From assembly GCF_039536745.1 (NCBI RefSeq), contig NZ_BAAAZE010000005.1, positions 1 through 64,000 of the forward strand: a DNA stretch of 64,000 nt, written 5' to 3'. This stretch comes from Actimicrobium antarcticum (lineage in GTDB: Bacteria; Pseudomonadota; Gammaproteobacteria; Burkholderiales; Burkholderiaceae_D). Positions 17,665-27,901 of the stretch are shown piece after piece. The translations under genes were made by a program, and so were the position numbers. The stretch's first letter is position 1. The number at the start of each line of letters is the position of its first letter. Under the pieces are notes generated by a model. It saw only the letters and a list, made by a program, of their open reading frames with translations. It had not been told where the DNA came from and made no database searches.

Positions 17665-17783
17665 ATGCTTTCACGCTGAGCTTTGGACGTCCTCTTTTTG
17701 CCGTGAATTACTTTTGTATGCATCATTCGGCGCACGACCATTTCGCAAATTCGTAGTATCCCAATTAATCACAGGAGATTCTC

Positions 17784-19199
17784 ATGGCAATGACGGCCGC
17801 AGAAGTATTGAAAATGGCGAAAGATAACGAAGTCAAATTCGTTGATTTCCGTTTTGCCGACACCCGTGGCAAGGAACAGCATGTCACAGTGCCCGTTTCA
17901 CATTTTGACATGGATAAATTCGAATCCGGTCACGCATTCGACGGTTCTTCCATCGCTGGGTGGAAAGGTATTGAATCGTCCGACATGATTCTGATGCCGG
18001 ATCCAAACACCGCAAACATCGATCCTTTCATGGAAGAAACGACGATGTTCATGCAGTGCGACGTCATCGAGCCATCCGATGGAAAAGGTTACGACCGTGA
18101 TCCACGCTCGATCGCCAAGCGCGCCGAAGCGTATCTGAAATCATCCGGCCTGGGCGATACCGCCTACTTTGGCCCGGAACCAGAATTTTTCATTTTTGAC
18201 AGCGTCCGCTGGAAAGTCGGCATGGATGGCTGCTTCGTCAAGATCGAGTCCGAAGAAGCGTCATGGTCAACCGGCGACAAGATCGAAGGCGGCAACACCG
18301 GTCATCGTCCAGCGGTCAAGGGCGGTTACTTCCCGGTTCCTCCTGTCGACAGCATGCAGGACATGCGTTCGGAAATGTCCCTGATCCTCGAAGGCATGGG
18401 CATTCCTGTTGAAGTGCATCACCACGAAGTGGCTGGTGCTGGACAAAACGAACTCGGTACCCGTTTCTCGACACTGGTCGAGCGCGCAGACTGGACCCAG
18501 AATTTGAAGTATGTGGTCTGGAACGTCGCACATACCTACGGCAAAACGGCAACCTTCATGCCGAAGCCTATCGTTGGCGACAACGGTTCCGGCATGCACG
18601 TACATCAATCGATCTGGAAAGATGGCAAGAACCTGTTCGCTGGCGACGGTTATGCCGGTCTGTCCGAATTCGCGCTGTACTACATCGGCGGCATCATCAA
18701 GCACGCGCGCGCGCTCAACGCCATCACCAATCCGGGTACCAACTCGTACAAGCGTCTGGTCCCTGGCTACGAAGCACCGGTCAAGCTGGCATATTCAGCG
18801 CGTAACCGTTCTGCCTCGATCCGTATTCCGCACGTACCGAATCCAAAAGGGCGTCGCATCGAGACACGTTTTCCGGATCCTCTGGCCAATCCGTACCTGT
18901 GCTTTTCTGCACTGATGATGGCTGGCCTCGATGGCGTGCAAAACAAGATCCATCCAGGCGAAGCTGCTTCCAAAGACTTGTACCATTTGCCGCCAGAAGA
19001 AGACGCACTGATTCCAACCGTCTGTTCGTCACTCGAGCAAGCACTGGAATACCTCGACAAGGATCGCGAGTTCCTGACCCGTGGTGGTGTGTTCAGCGAC
19101 AGCATGATCGATGCGTACATTGAACTCAAAATGCAGGAAGTCACACGCTTCCGCATGACCACGCATCCGGTTGAGTTCGATATGTACTACTCCCTGTAA
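17784..19199 (+). CDS. glnA: Glutamine synthetase, type I
   Basis: A 471-residue enzyme that joins ammonia to glutamate with ATP, forming a cytoplasmic dodecamer. Visible signatures are FDGSSIAGWKGIESSDM, the glutamate/ammonia site FFGPEPEFF-like stretch (YFGPEPEFFIFD), HHHEVAGAGQNELGTRF, and KPIVGDNGSGMHVHQS. The adenylylation site is the tyrosine of DLYHLPPEE near residue 398, so activity is probably controlled by GlnE. ATG 17784 follows ACAGGAG. Promoter elements for sigma-54 and NtrC lie upstream, and ntrB/ntrC follow two genes later. Confidence 0.97.
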   Translation: MAMTAAEVLKMAKDNEVKFVDFRFADTRGKEQHVTVPVSHFDMDKFESGHAFDGSSIAGWKGIESSDMILMPDPNTANIDPFMEETTMFMQCDVIEPSDGKGYDRDPRSIAKRAEAYLKSSGLGDTAYFGPEPEFFIFDSVRWKVGMDGCFVKIESEEASWSTGDKIEGGNTGHRPAVKGGYFPVPPVDSMQDMRSEMSLILEGMGIPVEVHHHEVAGAGQNELGTRFSTLVERADWTQNLKYVVWNVAHTYGKTATFMPKPIVGDNGSGMHVHQSIWKDGKNLFAGDGYAGLSEFALYYIGGIIKHARALNAITNPGTNSYKRLVPGYEAPVKLAYSARNRSASIRIPHVPNPKGRRIETRFPDPLANPYLCFSALMMAGLDGVQNKIHPGEAASKDLYHLPPEEDALIPTVCSSLEQALEYLDKDREFLTRGGVFSDSMIDAYIELKMQEVTRFRMTTHPVEFDMYYSL

Positions 19200-19230
19200 T
19201 CTCTTTTCATCGAGATTGGGCAGTAACGAG

Positions 19231-19255
19231 AAGGCGGGATTTCCCGCCTTTTTTT
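19231..19255 (+). terminator. Rho-independent terminator after glnA
   Basis: Perfect stem AAGGCGGGA / TCCCGCCTT followed by seven T, about 30 bp after the glnA stop codon. It should separate glnA from the downstream ntrB-ntrC transcription, at least in part. Confidence 0.9.
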
Positions 19256-19362
19256 ACGCCTGTGTGTTGTTCGAGGACAAGTGCGCCGGATCATCGTTTG
19301 TAATGGTTCCCGACTTATCCTAAACTGATGGCTCGATTCAATCGCTCCCCCAAAAGAAATTT

Positions 19363-19851
19363 ATGAAACTCCGTTTGTTTGGTGTTGTTTTCTGTTTGTT
19401 GTTCTTGCAGCGTGCCCACGCACAATCCGAGGTATTCCTGTGTGTCGACGAACGCGGCAACAAGGAATACAAAAATACCGGAGCGACCAAAGGTTGCAAA
19501 AAAATTGACCTGCCTGGCATGACCATCATTGCCACTCCCAAGCGGTCGCCAGGTGCGCAGACAGCCTCTGCCAAGCCGACAAATTCTCCAGGTGACTTCC
19601 CGAAGATCGAGAGTAGCGCCCAAAAAGCCCGGGACAATGATCGTCGCCAGATTCTGCTGGATGAAACGAAAGCCGAAGAGACCAAACTGGCCAATCTGAA
19701 GCGTGACTACAATGGTGGCGAGCCGGAACGGCAGGGCGACGAGCGCAATTACGCCAAATACCAGGAGCGCGTCGCCACCATGAAAGAAGAAATTGGCCGC
19801 ACCGAAAAGAATGTCGATGCACTCAAGCGCGAGCTCGGCAACCTGAAGTGA
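19363..19851 (+). CDS. Exported DUF4124-like protein with coiled-coil tail
   Basis: A 162-residue protein. Residues 1-20 are a signal peptide ending AHA. The next 35 residues (EVFLCVDERGNKEYKNTGATKGCKKIDL) resemble DUF4124, a short two-cysteine periplasmic domain common in betaproteobacteria. A Pro/Ser/Ala linker leads to a charged helical C-terminus (from about 85) likely to form a coiled coil. It sits between glnA and ntrB, an arrangement seen in related genomes, but no role in nitrogen control is known. The ribosome-binding site is weak. Confidence 0.75.
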   Translation: MKLRLFGVVFCLLFLQRAHAQSEVFLCVDERGNKEYKNTGATKGCKKIDLPGMTIIATPKRSPGAQTASAKPTNSPGDFPKIESSAQKARDNDRRQILLDETKAEETKLANLKRDYNGGEPERQGDERNYAKYQERVATMKEEIGRTEKNVDALKRELGNLK

Positions 19852-19874
19852 CCCTGCTGGAAAGCCCTGCCCAT

Positions 19875-19897
19875 GGCCGCATCACGCGGCCTTTTTA
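19875..19897 (+). terminator. Short terminator-like hairpin just before ntrB
   Basis: GGCCGC / GCGGCC with a five-base loop followed by five T. It ends only 13 bp before the ntrB start codon, so it would stop reading from the DUF4124-like gene into ntrB unless bypassed. Confidence 0.6.
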
Positions 19898-19909
19898 TTT
19901 TGGATCACC

Positions 19910-20983
19910 GTGAAACTACCTGTCAATTCACTCGCGGGTCTCGACCTGCTGGCGTCCGCTGTGGTCATCCTCGATGCGCAAGGCCGCATCAGCTACGCCA
20001 ACGCGGCAGCCGAGAACATGCTGAAGAGTTCATTCCGATTGCTCGATCAGCAGCGACTGGTCGATATGTTCGCTAACGGCGACAAGCTCGACACCGTATT
20101 CCGGCAAGCGCTCTCGCATCAATTCGCCGAGAAGAGCCAGGACCTGACGCTACAGCGCACCGGAGGTGACTCGCTTCAGGTTCACGTCGTGGTGACTGCA
20201 CTTCACAATCCCGATACGCCCGTTCTGATCGAAATGCGCGAGAACGTCCAGCAACTCAAGCTCGATCGCGAAGAGCGCCTGCTCGACCAGAGTCTGGCGA
20301 ACAAAGAGCTCATCCGCAACCTTGCCCATGAAATCAAAAATCCGCTGGGCGGTATTCGTGGTGCGGCACAGCTGCTCGAACTGGAGTTGCCGGAACGGCA
20401 TCTGAAAGAGCTGCGGGAATACACCCAGGTCATCATCAAGGAGGCGGACCGGCTACAGACGCTGGTAGACCGTTTGCTGGCACCACATCGTCGTCCGCAC
20501 ATCGTTGGCGACGTCAACATTCATGAAGTCTGCGAACGCGTACGCAGCCTGATGCTGGCCGAATTCCCGAGTGGACTCACGATTAACCGCGACTACGATT
20601 TGTCGCTGCCCGATTTTCGCGGCGACAAGGCGCAGCTGATCCAGGTGGTCCTGAATATCGCGCATAACGCCGCGCAAGCCCTCTCGGAGCGGATCGCGAG
20701 CGGCGATGCAGTCCTTACCTTGCAGACCCGAGTTGCCCGTCAGGTAACACTCGCCAAGATCCGTTATCGGCTGGCACTAGACTTGCATATCATCGACAAC
20801 GGCCCGGGCATTCCGACTGAAATCCAGGACCGCATTTTCTTCCCGCTCGTGTCGGGACGGGACGGTGGAAGCGGATTGGGTTTGACGCTGGCGCAGACTT
20901 TTATTCAACAGCATTCCGGCGTGATCGAATGCGAAAGTCGGCCGGGATGCACGGATTTCAGGATTTTGATACCGCTGCCCTGA
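19910..20983 (+). CDS. ntrB: Nitrogen regulation sensor kinase NtrB (NRII)
   Basis: A 357-residue cytoplasmic histidine kinase/phosphatase for NtrC. Residues about 10-110 are a PAS domain. The H-box LAHEIKNPLGGIRGAAQLLE places the phosphorylated histidine at 140. The N-box (NIAHNAAQAL), G1 (DNGPGIP) and G2 (GGSGLGLTLAQ) follow. PII protein normally switches it between kinase and phosphatase. GTG 19910 follows GGA at a spacing of six. ntrC starts 67 bp downstream. Confidence 0.95.
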   Translation: MKLPVNSLAGLDLLASAVVILDAQGRISYANAAAENMLKSSFRLLDQQRLVDMFANGDKLDTVFRQALSHQFAEKSQDLTLQRTGGDSLQVHVVVTALHNPDTPVLIEMRENVQQLKLDREERLLDQSLANKELIRNLAHEIKNPLGGIRGAAQLLELELPERHLKELREYTQVIIKEADRLQTLVDRLLAPHRRPHIVGDVNIHEVCERVRSLMLAEFPSGLTINRDYDLSLPDFRGDKAQLIQVVLNIAHNAAQALSERIASGDAVLTLQTRVARQVTLAKIRYRLALDLHIIDNGPGIPTEIQDRIFFPLVSGRDGGSGLGLTLAQTFIQQHSGVIECESRPGCTDFRILIPLP

Positions 20984-21050
20984 CAAACGGGGAAGCGGAG
21001 CATAGCAGGCACACCACGTGCTGCTACATGACGCGGACATTGAAACGACT

Positions 21051-22577
21051 ATGAAACCAATCTGGATTGTTGACGACGATGAGTCGATACGCTGGGTACT
21101 CGAAAAAGCACTCGCACGAGAGAACCTCGCTACCCGGAGTTTTTCCAATGCGCGTGACGCAAGCGAGGCGCTGCAACACGAAACACCGCAGGTACTGGTC
21201 TCGGACATTCGCATGCCTGGCGGCTCGGGTCTTGAATTGCTGCAGACCGTCAAGACCAAGCATCCGGGTTTGCCGGTCATCATCATCACCGCATTTTCGG
21301 ATCTTGATTCTGCGGTAGCGGCCTTTCAGGGTGGCGCTTTCGAATATCTGGCCAAGCCGTTTGATCTGGAGAAGGCCGTTGAACTGATCCGGCGCGCTCT
21401 GGAAGAGAGCTTGCGCGAAGCAAATGTCGAGCAAGTGTCAGGTGAAACACCGGAAATTCTGGGGCAGGCACCGGCGATGCAGGATGTCTTCCGCGCCATT
21501 GGTCGCTTGTCGCAGTCCAACGTCACGGTGCTCATCACTGGTGAATCCGGCACCGGCAAAGAGCTCGTGGCCCGTGCCTTGCACAAGCACAGCCCACGCG
21601 CATCGCAACCCTTCATCGCGCTGAACACGGCGGCGATTCCCAAGGATTTGCTGGAGTCCGAACTGTTCGGGCACGAGCGTGGCGCATTCACCGGTGCCCA
21701 GGCGAGCCGGCGCGGTCGCTTCGAGCAGGCCGAGAACGGCACGCTGTTTCTGGATGAAATCGGTGACATGCCATTTGATCTGCAAACGCGCCTGTTGCGG
21801 GTGCTGTCAGACGGTCATTTTTACCGGGTCGGCGGGCATCAGCCGATGAAGGCCAACGTGCGCGTGATCGCCGCGACGCATCAGAATCTGGAGCAACGGG
21901 TACGCGAAGGCTTGTTCCGCGAAGATCTTTATCACCGTCTCAACGTGATCCGCTTGCGCCTGCCGAGCCTGCGTGAGCGGCGCGAAGATATCCCGATCCT
22001 GACGCGGTATTTCCTGACCCAAAGTGCCAAGCAACTCGGTGGTGATCCAAAACGCATGACTGATAGCGCAATGCAATTCCTGACCGGGCTGGACCTGCCC
22101 GGCAATGTGCGTCAACTCGAAAACCTGTGCAACTGGATTACCGTGATGGCGCCGGGCCAAAGTGTCGAGGTCAAGGATTTGCCGCGCGACCTGATCGAAG
22201 GCGCCAGCTTTGCCGCTATCGCCTCGCCGCAGGCGGCGTTCGCGCCGGCAATCGCTGCTGCAGCGACTGCCAGCGACATCATGGCGGCAGGCGCAGTGAT
22301 TCCTGTCAGCCCGTTTGCTGGCGTGCCGATTGCGCCTGCCGCAGAGCGCCAAAGCTGGATCGATTTGCTGGAGACTGAAGCTGCCAGCATGCTTGCAGCG
22401 GGGCAGCCGGAAGTGATGGATGCGCTGGGGCGCCTGTTTGAATCAACGCTGATCAGGACAGCACTGCGGCACACGCACGGACGCAAGAACGACGCGGCAA
22501 TTCGCCTCGGCATTGGACGCAATACCATCACGCGCAAGATTCAGGAATTGGGTATCGACGGCGCGAAGGACGAGTAA
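21051..22577 (+). CDS. ntrC: Nitrogen regulator NtrC (NRI), sigma-54 activator
   Basis: A 508-residue response regulator. Receiver domain: acidic pocket DDDE at 8-11, phosphoacceptor Asp 52 (VSDIRMPGGSG). AAA+ domain: Walker A GESGTGKE, sigma-54 contact loop GAFTGA, Walker B LFLDEIGD. After an Ala-rich linker (about 385-440) the C-terminal Fis-type helix-turn-helix (NDAAIRLGIGRNTITRKIQELG) binds enhancers such as the half-sites before glnA. ATG 21051 fits the domain start. E. coli NtrC is 469 residues; the extra length is in the Ala-rich linker. Confidence 0.96.
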   Translation: MKPIWIVDDDESIRWVLEKALARENLATRSFSNARDASEALQHETPQVLVSDIRMPGGSGLELLQTVKTKHPGLPVIIITAFSDLDSAVAAFQGGAFEYLAKPFDLEKAVELIRRALEESLREANVEQVSGETPEILGQAPAMQDVFRAIGRLSQSNVTVLITGESGTGKELVARALHKHSPRASQPFIALNTAAIPKDLLESELFGHERGAFTGAQASRRGRFEQAENGTLFLDEIGDMPFDLQTRLLRVLSDGHFYRVGGHQPMKANVRVIAATHQNLEQRVREGLFREDLYHRLNVIRLRLPSLRERREDIPILTRYFLTQSAKQLGGDPKRMTDSAMQFLTGLDLPGNVRQLENLCNWITVMAPGQSVEVKDLPRDLIEGASFAAIASPQAAFAPAIAAAATASDIMAAGAVIPVSPFAGVPIAPAAERQSWIDLLETEAASMLAAGQPEVMDALGRLFESTLIRTALRHTHGRKNDAAIRLGIGRNTITRKIQELGIDGAKDE

Positions 22578-22601
22578 TCGGATGGGTCTGTAGGGATCCG
22601 G

Positions 22602-22660
22602 GTCGGTGCACGCTGTGCACCAACTTGTCGGGAATGATGCACGAAGGTAGTGCATCATTC
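22602..22660. terminator. Two hairpins between convergent ntrC and selD
   Basis: A GGTGCAC-N3-GTGCACC hairpin near 22603-22619 precedes a perfect inverted repeat with 11-bp arms (GAATGATGCAC / GTGCATCATTC, 22632-22660). Neither has a T-tract. Placed between converging genes, they may act as a two-way transcript end or 3' stabiliser. Confidence 0.4.
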
Positions 22661-22676
22661 TCCAGTACATCGGAGC

Positions 22677-23759
22677 TTATCCGGCAGTCTGACCCGATAC
22701 GGAAACACGTCCCGGTCCCTCGACCATCTCACCAATGACCGCTGCCTCGGCAAATCCACCCTGGCGGAAAATTTCCAGTACGGCATCCACGCTGGCGTCA
22801 TCGCAGGACACCAGCAATCCACCCGAGGTTTGCGGGTCGGTCAACAGCATTTGCTGTGTCATCGTGATTGATGCATCCAGATCCACATCGAAGCCGTAGC
22901 CATCCCAGTTGCGTCCCGAAGCACCCGTGATGTAGCCCGCATCGGCGAGCGCCTGCACGTTCGGCAGCAGTGGTACGTCCGCCATCCGGATTTGCGCCGT
23001 CAATTTTGCGCCGCGCGCCAGTTCCAGTGTGTGTCCGAGCAGTCCGAAGCCGGTGATATCGGTCAGTGCGTGGACGCCAGCCAGTTCTGACAATGCCTTG
23101 CCGGGCTTGTTGAGCTTGGTCGTGTTGTCGATCATGGCAGCGTACCCAGCGGCATCCAGCGCATCTTTTTTCAGTGCCGCCGACAGGATGCCGACACCAA
23201 TCGGTTTGCCAAGGATGAGCTTGTCGCCAGCGCGAGCGTCCGCATTGCGTTTCACTTTGGACGGATGGATCAGACCCAGCACGACCAGGCCATAGATGGG
23301 CTCGACCGAATCGATGGTGTGGCCACCGGCGATCGGGATACCCGCTTCGGCGCAAATCGATTCGCCGCCCTTGATGATCTGGCCGATGACTTCGACCGGC
23401 AATTTATTGATCGGCATACCGACCAGTGCCAGCGCCAGGATCGGCGTGCCTCCCATCGCATAGACATCCGAAATCGCGTTGGTCGCAGCGATGCGGCCGA
23501 AGTCGAACGGGTCATCCACGATCGGCATGAAAAAATCGGTGGTGGCAATGAGTGCCTGTTCGTCATTGAGCTGGTAGACCGCGGCATCATCGGCGGTTTC
23601 GATCCCGACCAGCAGCTCTTTCGGCACCGGAAAGCCGGTGGAGTTTTTCAGGATTTGCGCCAGCACGCCGGGAGCGATTTTGCAGCCGCAACCACCGCCA
23701 TGCGAAAAAGCGGTCAGTTTGATAGGTGCATCAAGTGGAGCATTCAGCGGAGCATTCAT
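22677..23759 (-). CDS. senC: Selenophosphate synthetase (SelD/SenC) of the selenoneine cluster
   Basis: A 360-residue enzyme that makes selenophosphate from selenide and ATP. The catalytic loop is SHGGGCGCKI with Cys 24, aligning to Cys 17 of E. coli SelD; no selenocysteine codon is used. Further SelD features: TTDFFMPIVDDPFDFGRIAATNAISDVYAMGG (metal/ATP site) and GGHTIDSVEPIYG. ATG 23759 overlaps the senB stop by four bases (ATGA), so the two are translationally coupled. In such clusters the homologue is called SenC. It could also serve selenocysteine or 2-selenouridine synthesis if no other selD exists in the genome. The first twelve residues contain a short NAPL repeat. Confidence 0.9.
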   Translation of the reverse strand: MNAPLNAPLDAPIKLTAFSHGGGCGCKIAPGVLAQILKNSTGFPVPKELLVGIETADDAAVYQLNDEQALIATTDFFMPIVDDPFDFGRIAATNAISDVYAMGGTPILALALVGMPINKLPVEVIGQIIKGGESICAEAGIPIAGGHTIDSVEPIYGLVVLGLIHPSKVKRNADARAGDKLILGKPIGVGILSAALKKDALDAAGYAAMIDNTTKLNKPGKALSELAGVHALTDITGFGLLGHTLELARGAKLTAQIRMADVPLLPNVQALADAGYITGASGRNWDGYGFDVDLDASITMTQQMLLTDPQTSGGLLVSCDDASVDAVLEIFRQGGFAEAAVIGEMVEGPGRVSVSGQTAG

Positions 23760-24778
23760 GGAGATCCTTGCGAGAGATGATTCGGTGGCGGTCGACGTGG
23801 CGCCGAGCCGGAAATTTGGAGGCAATTATCCACCAACTGTAGCACCGCTGCTCGTTCACGCTCGGGCGTGAACAGCGCGCGACGTGCGTCACATTGTTGC
23901 TGCAACCTGGCGAGGAAGGCCGGATCACGGGCTGTGCGCCCGATGAGTGCCGCCAGTGCGGCCGCATCTCCGACCGGGAAATAACCGAGATAGTCGTCAC
24001 CGAGCATGCCGATATTGCCGGAGATATCACTCGCGATCACTGCCACGCCGCTGGTGATCGCCTCGATGATCACGTTGGCACCGCCTTCCATGATCGAACT
24101 GATCACCATCAGATGGCTGCGTTTAAGCCGTTGTCGAGTTGCCGCATGCGGCTGGTTGCCGATCCAGCGGTAATGTCCGGCGGTGCTGCGCGCGGTACGT
24201 TCTGCCAGTGCCGCCAGTCCCGGTTCGAGCGCACCGCCGATATGCGTAAAGGTGATCGGTTCCTGCTGCAGCAGGGCACAGGCATGCAGGAACGTGGCAG
24301 GGTCTTTTTCTGCCCGCAAGTGGCCGATCATGATGACGTGGAAGCCGCGCCGTGCCGGGTCTGGCGTCAGGCTTCGGGCCGATTGATGAATGACGCAAGT
24401 CTTGCTGCGGTAGGCATCCGGCAACTCTGCAATGCCGGCCGCTTGCAACACCACCAGACGTGTGGCGAGTGCCAGCGAGTGCGCGGCATCGTCATCGGTG
24501 TTGATATCCCGGTACAGGTCGGTACCTGTCAGAAGCAGGATCGATGGCATCATGGGAAAACGTTGCGACAGTTCCGCCAGCGCGATCGCCGAGCGCCGGG
24601 CATGCAGCGCAATAATGGCGTCCGGACGGAACGTGTCTGCGAGACCCGCAACCGGCGCCACACACGTGACCTGATATTTCTCTCGCAAGAAACGGGACCA
24701 GCGAGCAGCAGTTTGCCAGTTGCCGTTGTTGGCTTTCGCCAGCCCGGGACTGATAATGAGGATGTGCGATTTTGCCAA
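23756..24778 (-). CDS. senB: Selenosugar synthase SenB (GT4-like glycosyltransferase)
   Basis: A 340-residue GT-B glycosyltransferase. The C-terminal nucleotide-sugar signature is EGGANVIIEAITSGVAVIAS, and GHLRAEKDP marks the start of the second Rossmann domain. Proteins of this family next to selD and an EgtB-like gene are SenB, which uses selenophosphate and a UDP-sugar (UDP-N-acetylglucosamine in the studied enzyme) to make a 1-seleno-sugar. The start is TTG at 24778, nine bases after AGGA; no in-frame ATG lies nearby upstream. Only about 40 bp separate it from the divergent senA start. Confidence 0.88.
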   Translation of the reverse strand: MAKSHILIISPGLAKANNGNWQTAARWSRFLREKYQVTCVAPVAGLADTFRPDAIIALHARRSAIALAELSQRFPMMPSILLLTGTDLYRDINTDDDAAHSLALATRLVVLQAAGIAELPDAYRSKTCVIHQSARSLTPDPARRGFHVIMIGHLRAEKDPATFLHACALLQQEPITFTHIGGALEPGLAALAERTARSTAGHYRWIGNQPHAATRQRLKRSHLMVISSIMEGGANVIIEAITSGVAVIASDISGNIGMLGDDYLGYFPVGDAAALAALIGRTARDPAFLARLQQQCDARRALFTPERERAAVLQLVDNCLQISGSAPRRPPPNHLSQGSP

Positions 24779-24818
24779 AACACCTGTTCCTGACTTTGAT
24801 GAAGTTGATCGTCCATTG

Positions 24819-26015
24819 ATGACTATTCCTGCTGCTTCTTTTCGCCACCTCGCACCCGGTAATCTGGCAGATGCGCTCTGTCAGGCACGAAATTATACGC
24901 TGGCATTATTCGAGCGTTTTCAGGCGATGGGGCTGGATGATCCCGCGCGGGTGCCCAGGCTATCGACGCTGAATCCACCGTTGTGGGAGCTGGGGCACCT
25001 GGCCTGGTTCGCCGAATGGTACTTGCTGCGCGATGCCAAAACCAGCGCGCCGGACTCGGCATTGCGCCACTCGTTGCTGACCAAGGGAGATGACTGGTTC
25101 GATTCGAATACCGTGTCGCATCGGACGCGCTGGACGCTGGGTTTGCCCAGTGCCGGGGCGCTAAAAACCTATTGCCATGAAGTGCTGGACCGAAGTCTCG
25201 ACAAGTTGTCACGCACCGAGTCTACCGACGCCGCCTTGTATCCGTTTCGCTTGGTGCTGGCGCACGAAGACATGCATGGTGAGGCGCTGCTGGCAACCTT
25301 GCGTACTCTCGGTGGCGAACTGTCTCCTGCGGTGCCGCTGCAGCCAACGGCGGCCTGGGCGCAGGGTGAAATCCGTTTTCCCGGAGGCAGTTTCCAGCTT
25401 GGTAGTGCTGCTGGTTCGGGCTTCATTTTTGATAACGAGAAATGGGCCCATGCCACCCACGTCGCGGCATTCAGTATGGATTCGACGCTGGTATCACATG
25501 CCCAGTTCAGTGAGTTCATCGACGATGGCGGTTACCAGAAGCCGCGCTACTGGACAGAGGCTGGTCGCGACTGGCTGATGCAGCAGGAGCGTTCGGCGCC
25601 ACTGGACTGGGTGCGTGACGGGCGCCAGTGGCGCTGCACGCGCTTTGGCGAAACGCTGATGCTGCCACTGCAGCAACCGGTGCGACATGTCAGTTTGTAC
25701 GCCGCGCAGGCCTATTGTGAATGGGCGGGTCGTCGTTTGCCCACGGAAGCCGAGTGGGAGCTGGCGGCCTGCTCCGGGCATCCGGCGTTTCGCTGGGGGG
25801 ATCTGTGGGAATGGACCTGTTCGCCGTTTTTGCCCTATCCGGGCTTTTCGGCAGATGGCTACCGTGAATATTCGGCGCCGTGGTTCGATACCCATCAGGT
25901 AGTACGCGGAGCGTCGTTTGCGACACCGGCCCGATTCCGGTCGGTGCGGTTTCGCAATTTTTTCCTGCCACAGCGCGATGATGTCTTTATCGGCTTTCGT
26001 ACTTGCGCACGATGA
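24819..26015 (+). CDS. senA: Selenoneine synthase SenA (EgtB-like)
   Basis: A 398-residue non-haem iron enzyme. Residues about 15-165 are a DinB-like four-helix domain with iron ligands His 60 (ELGHLAWF) and HEDMHGE (His 149, His 153, Glu 155). The rest is a formylglycine-generating-enzyme-like fold (CEWAGRRLPTEAEWELAAC, WEWTCSPF, and RSVRFRNFF near the end). EgtB homologues make sulfoxides for ergothioneine; this family, beside senB and selD, instead joins hercynine to the selenosugar and yields selenoneine. No EgtD (hercynine maker) is in the window. ATG 24819 lacks a strong ribosome-binding site; ATG 24756 is an in-frame alternative that would overlap senB. Confidence 0.88.
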   Translation: MTIPAASFRHLAPGNLADALCQARNYTLALFERFQAMGLDDPARVPRLSTLNPPLWELGHLAWFAEWYLLRDAKTSAPDSALRHSLLTKGDDWFDSNTVSHRTRWTLGLPSAGALKTYCHEVLDRSLDKLSRTESTDAALYPFRLVLAHEDMHGEALLATLRTLGGELSPAVPLQPTAAWAQGEIRFPGGSFQLGSAAGSGFIFDNEKWAHATHVAAFSMDSTLVSHAQFSEFIDDGGYQKPRYWTEAGRDWLMQQERSAPLDWVRDGRQWRCTRFGETLMLPLQQPVRHVSLYAAQAYCEWAGRRLPTEAEWELAACSGHPAFRWGDLWEWTCSPFLPYPGFSADGYREYSAPWFDTHQVVRGASFATPARFRSVRFRNFFLPQRDDVFIGFRTCAR

Positions 26016-26024
26016 CCCGCACAT

Positions 26025-26067
26025 GAAAAAACCTCCGTGCCGGCAATGCCGGTACGGAGGTTTTTTA
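26025..26067. terminator. Bidirectional terminator between senA and the helicase
   Basis: A 20-bp stem (26025-26044 pairs with 26047-26066, near-perfect) begins with six A and ends with six T, so it can work on both strands for the converging genes. Confidence 0.92.
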
Positions 26068-26123
26068 TTGACTGCTGACCTTGTTCAGGCCAGGTATCAG
26101 GTATCAGTTAGCGATTTCAGGTA

Positions 26124-27530
<1,407 letters not shown>

Positions 27531-27901
27531 TATTTTCTTTCGTAATATCAGCGCTGCGCGGCACCGGATAAAGTGCGTGCGAAAGCGCAAAAAAATGCAA
27601 CGCCAACCATCGAAACAGCTAAGAGTATTCTAGTATTCTGAGAAATTTCGGCACATAAAGCTTTGCGCCGGAGCGGTGTTCAAAGTTCAACACCTGGAGG
27701 CGGGGGGCTTATCGTTAATGCTGAGGGTTTGCGATGCTGCTATGTTCACTGCGTTGCGCGATGAACGAGCCGAAGTGTACAGGGGAAAGGTGCGCTGTGT
27801 CCAATTTTTTATTGCGCTGCGGCGAACCGCAGAGCAATTTCCGAAGGCAACTGGTTGGAGCGCCCAGAAAACCGTCGCCCGGTACCATTTTCCGGAGCCG
27901 A
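27531..27901. other. Non-coding region between fabI and the helicase
   Basis: A 371-bp gap. The leftward helicase gene starts at its left edge and the leftward fabI ends at its right edge. It should hold the helicase promoter and a long leader. A plus-strand open frame (27676-27954) runs into fabI antisense, has an Arg-rich low-complexity end and is not credible. I see no other structure. Confidence 0.5.

Larger units (their letters stand above)
17418..17783. other. glnA upstream region (no gene)
   Basis: A 366-bp divergent region between the rhodanese and glnA. It holds the NtrC-type half-sites and the sigma-54 candidate described separately, then a leader of roughly 110 bp. An additional sigma-70 promoter may exist but none is clear. 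Confidence 0.6.
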
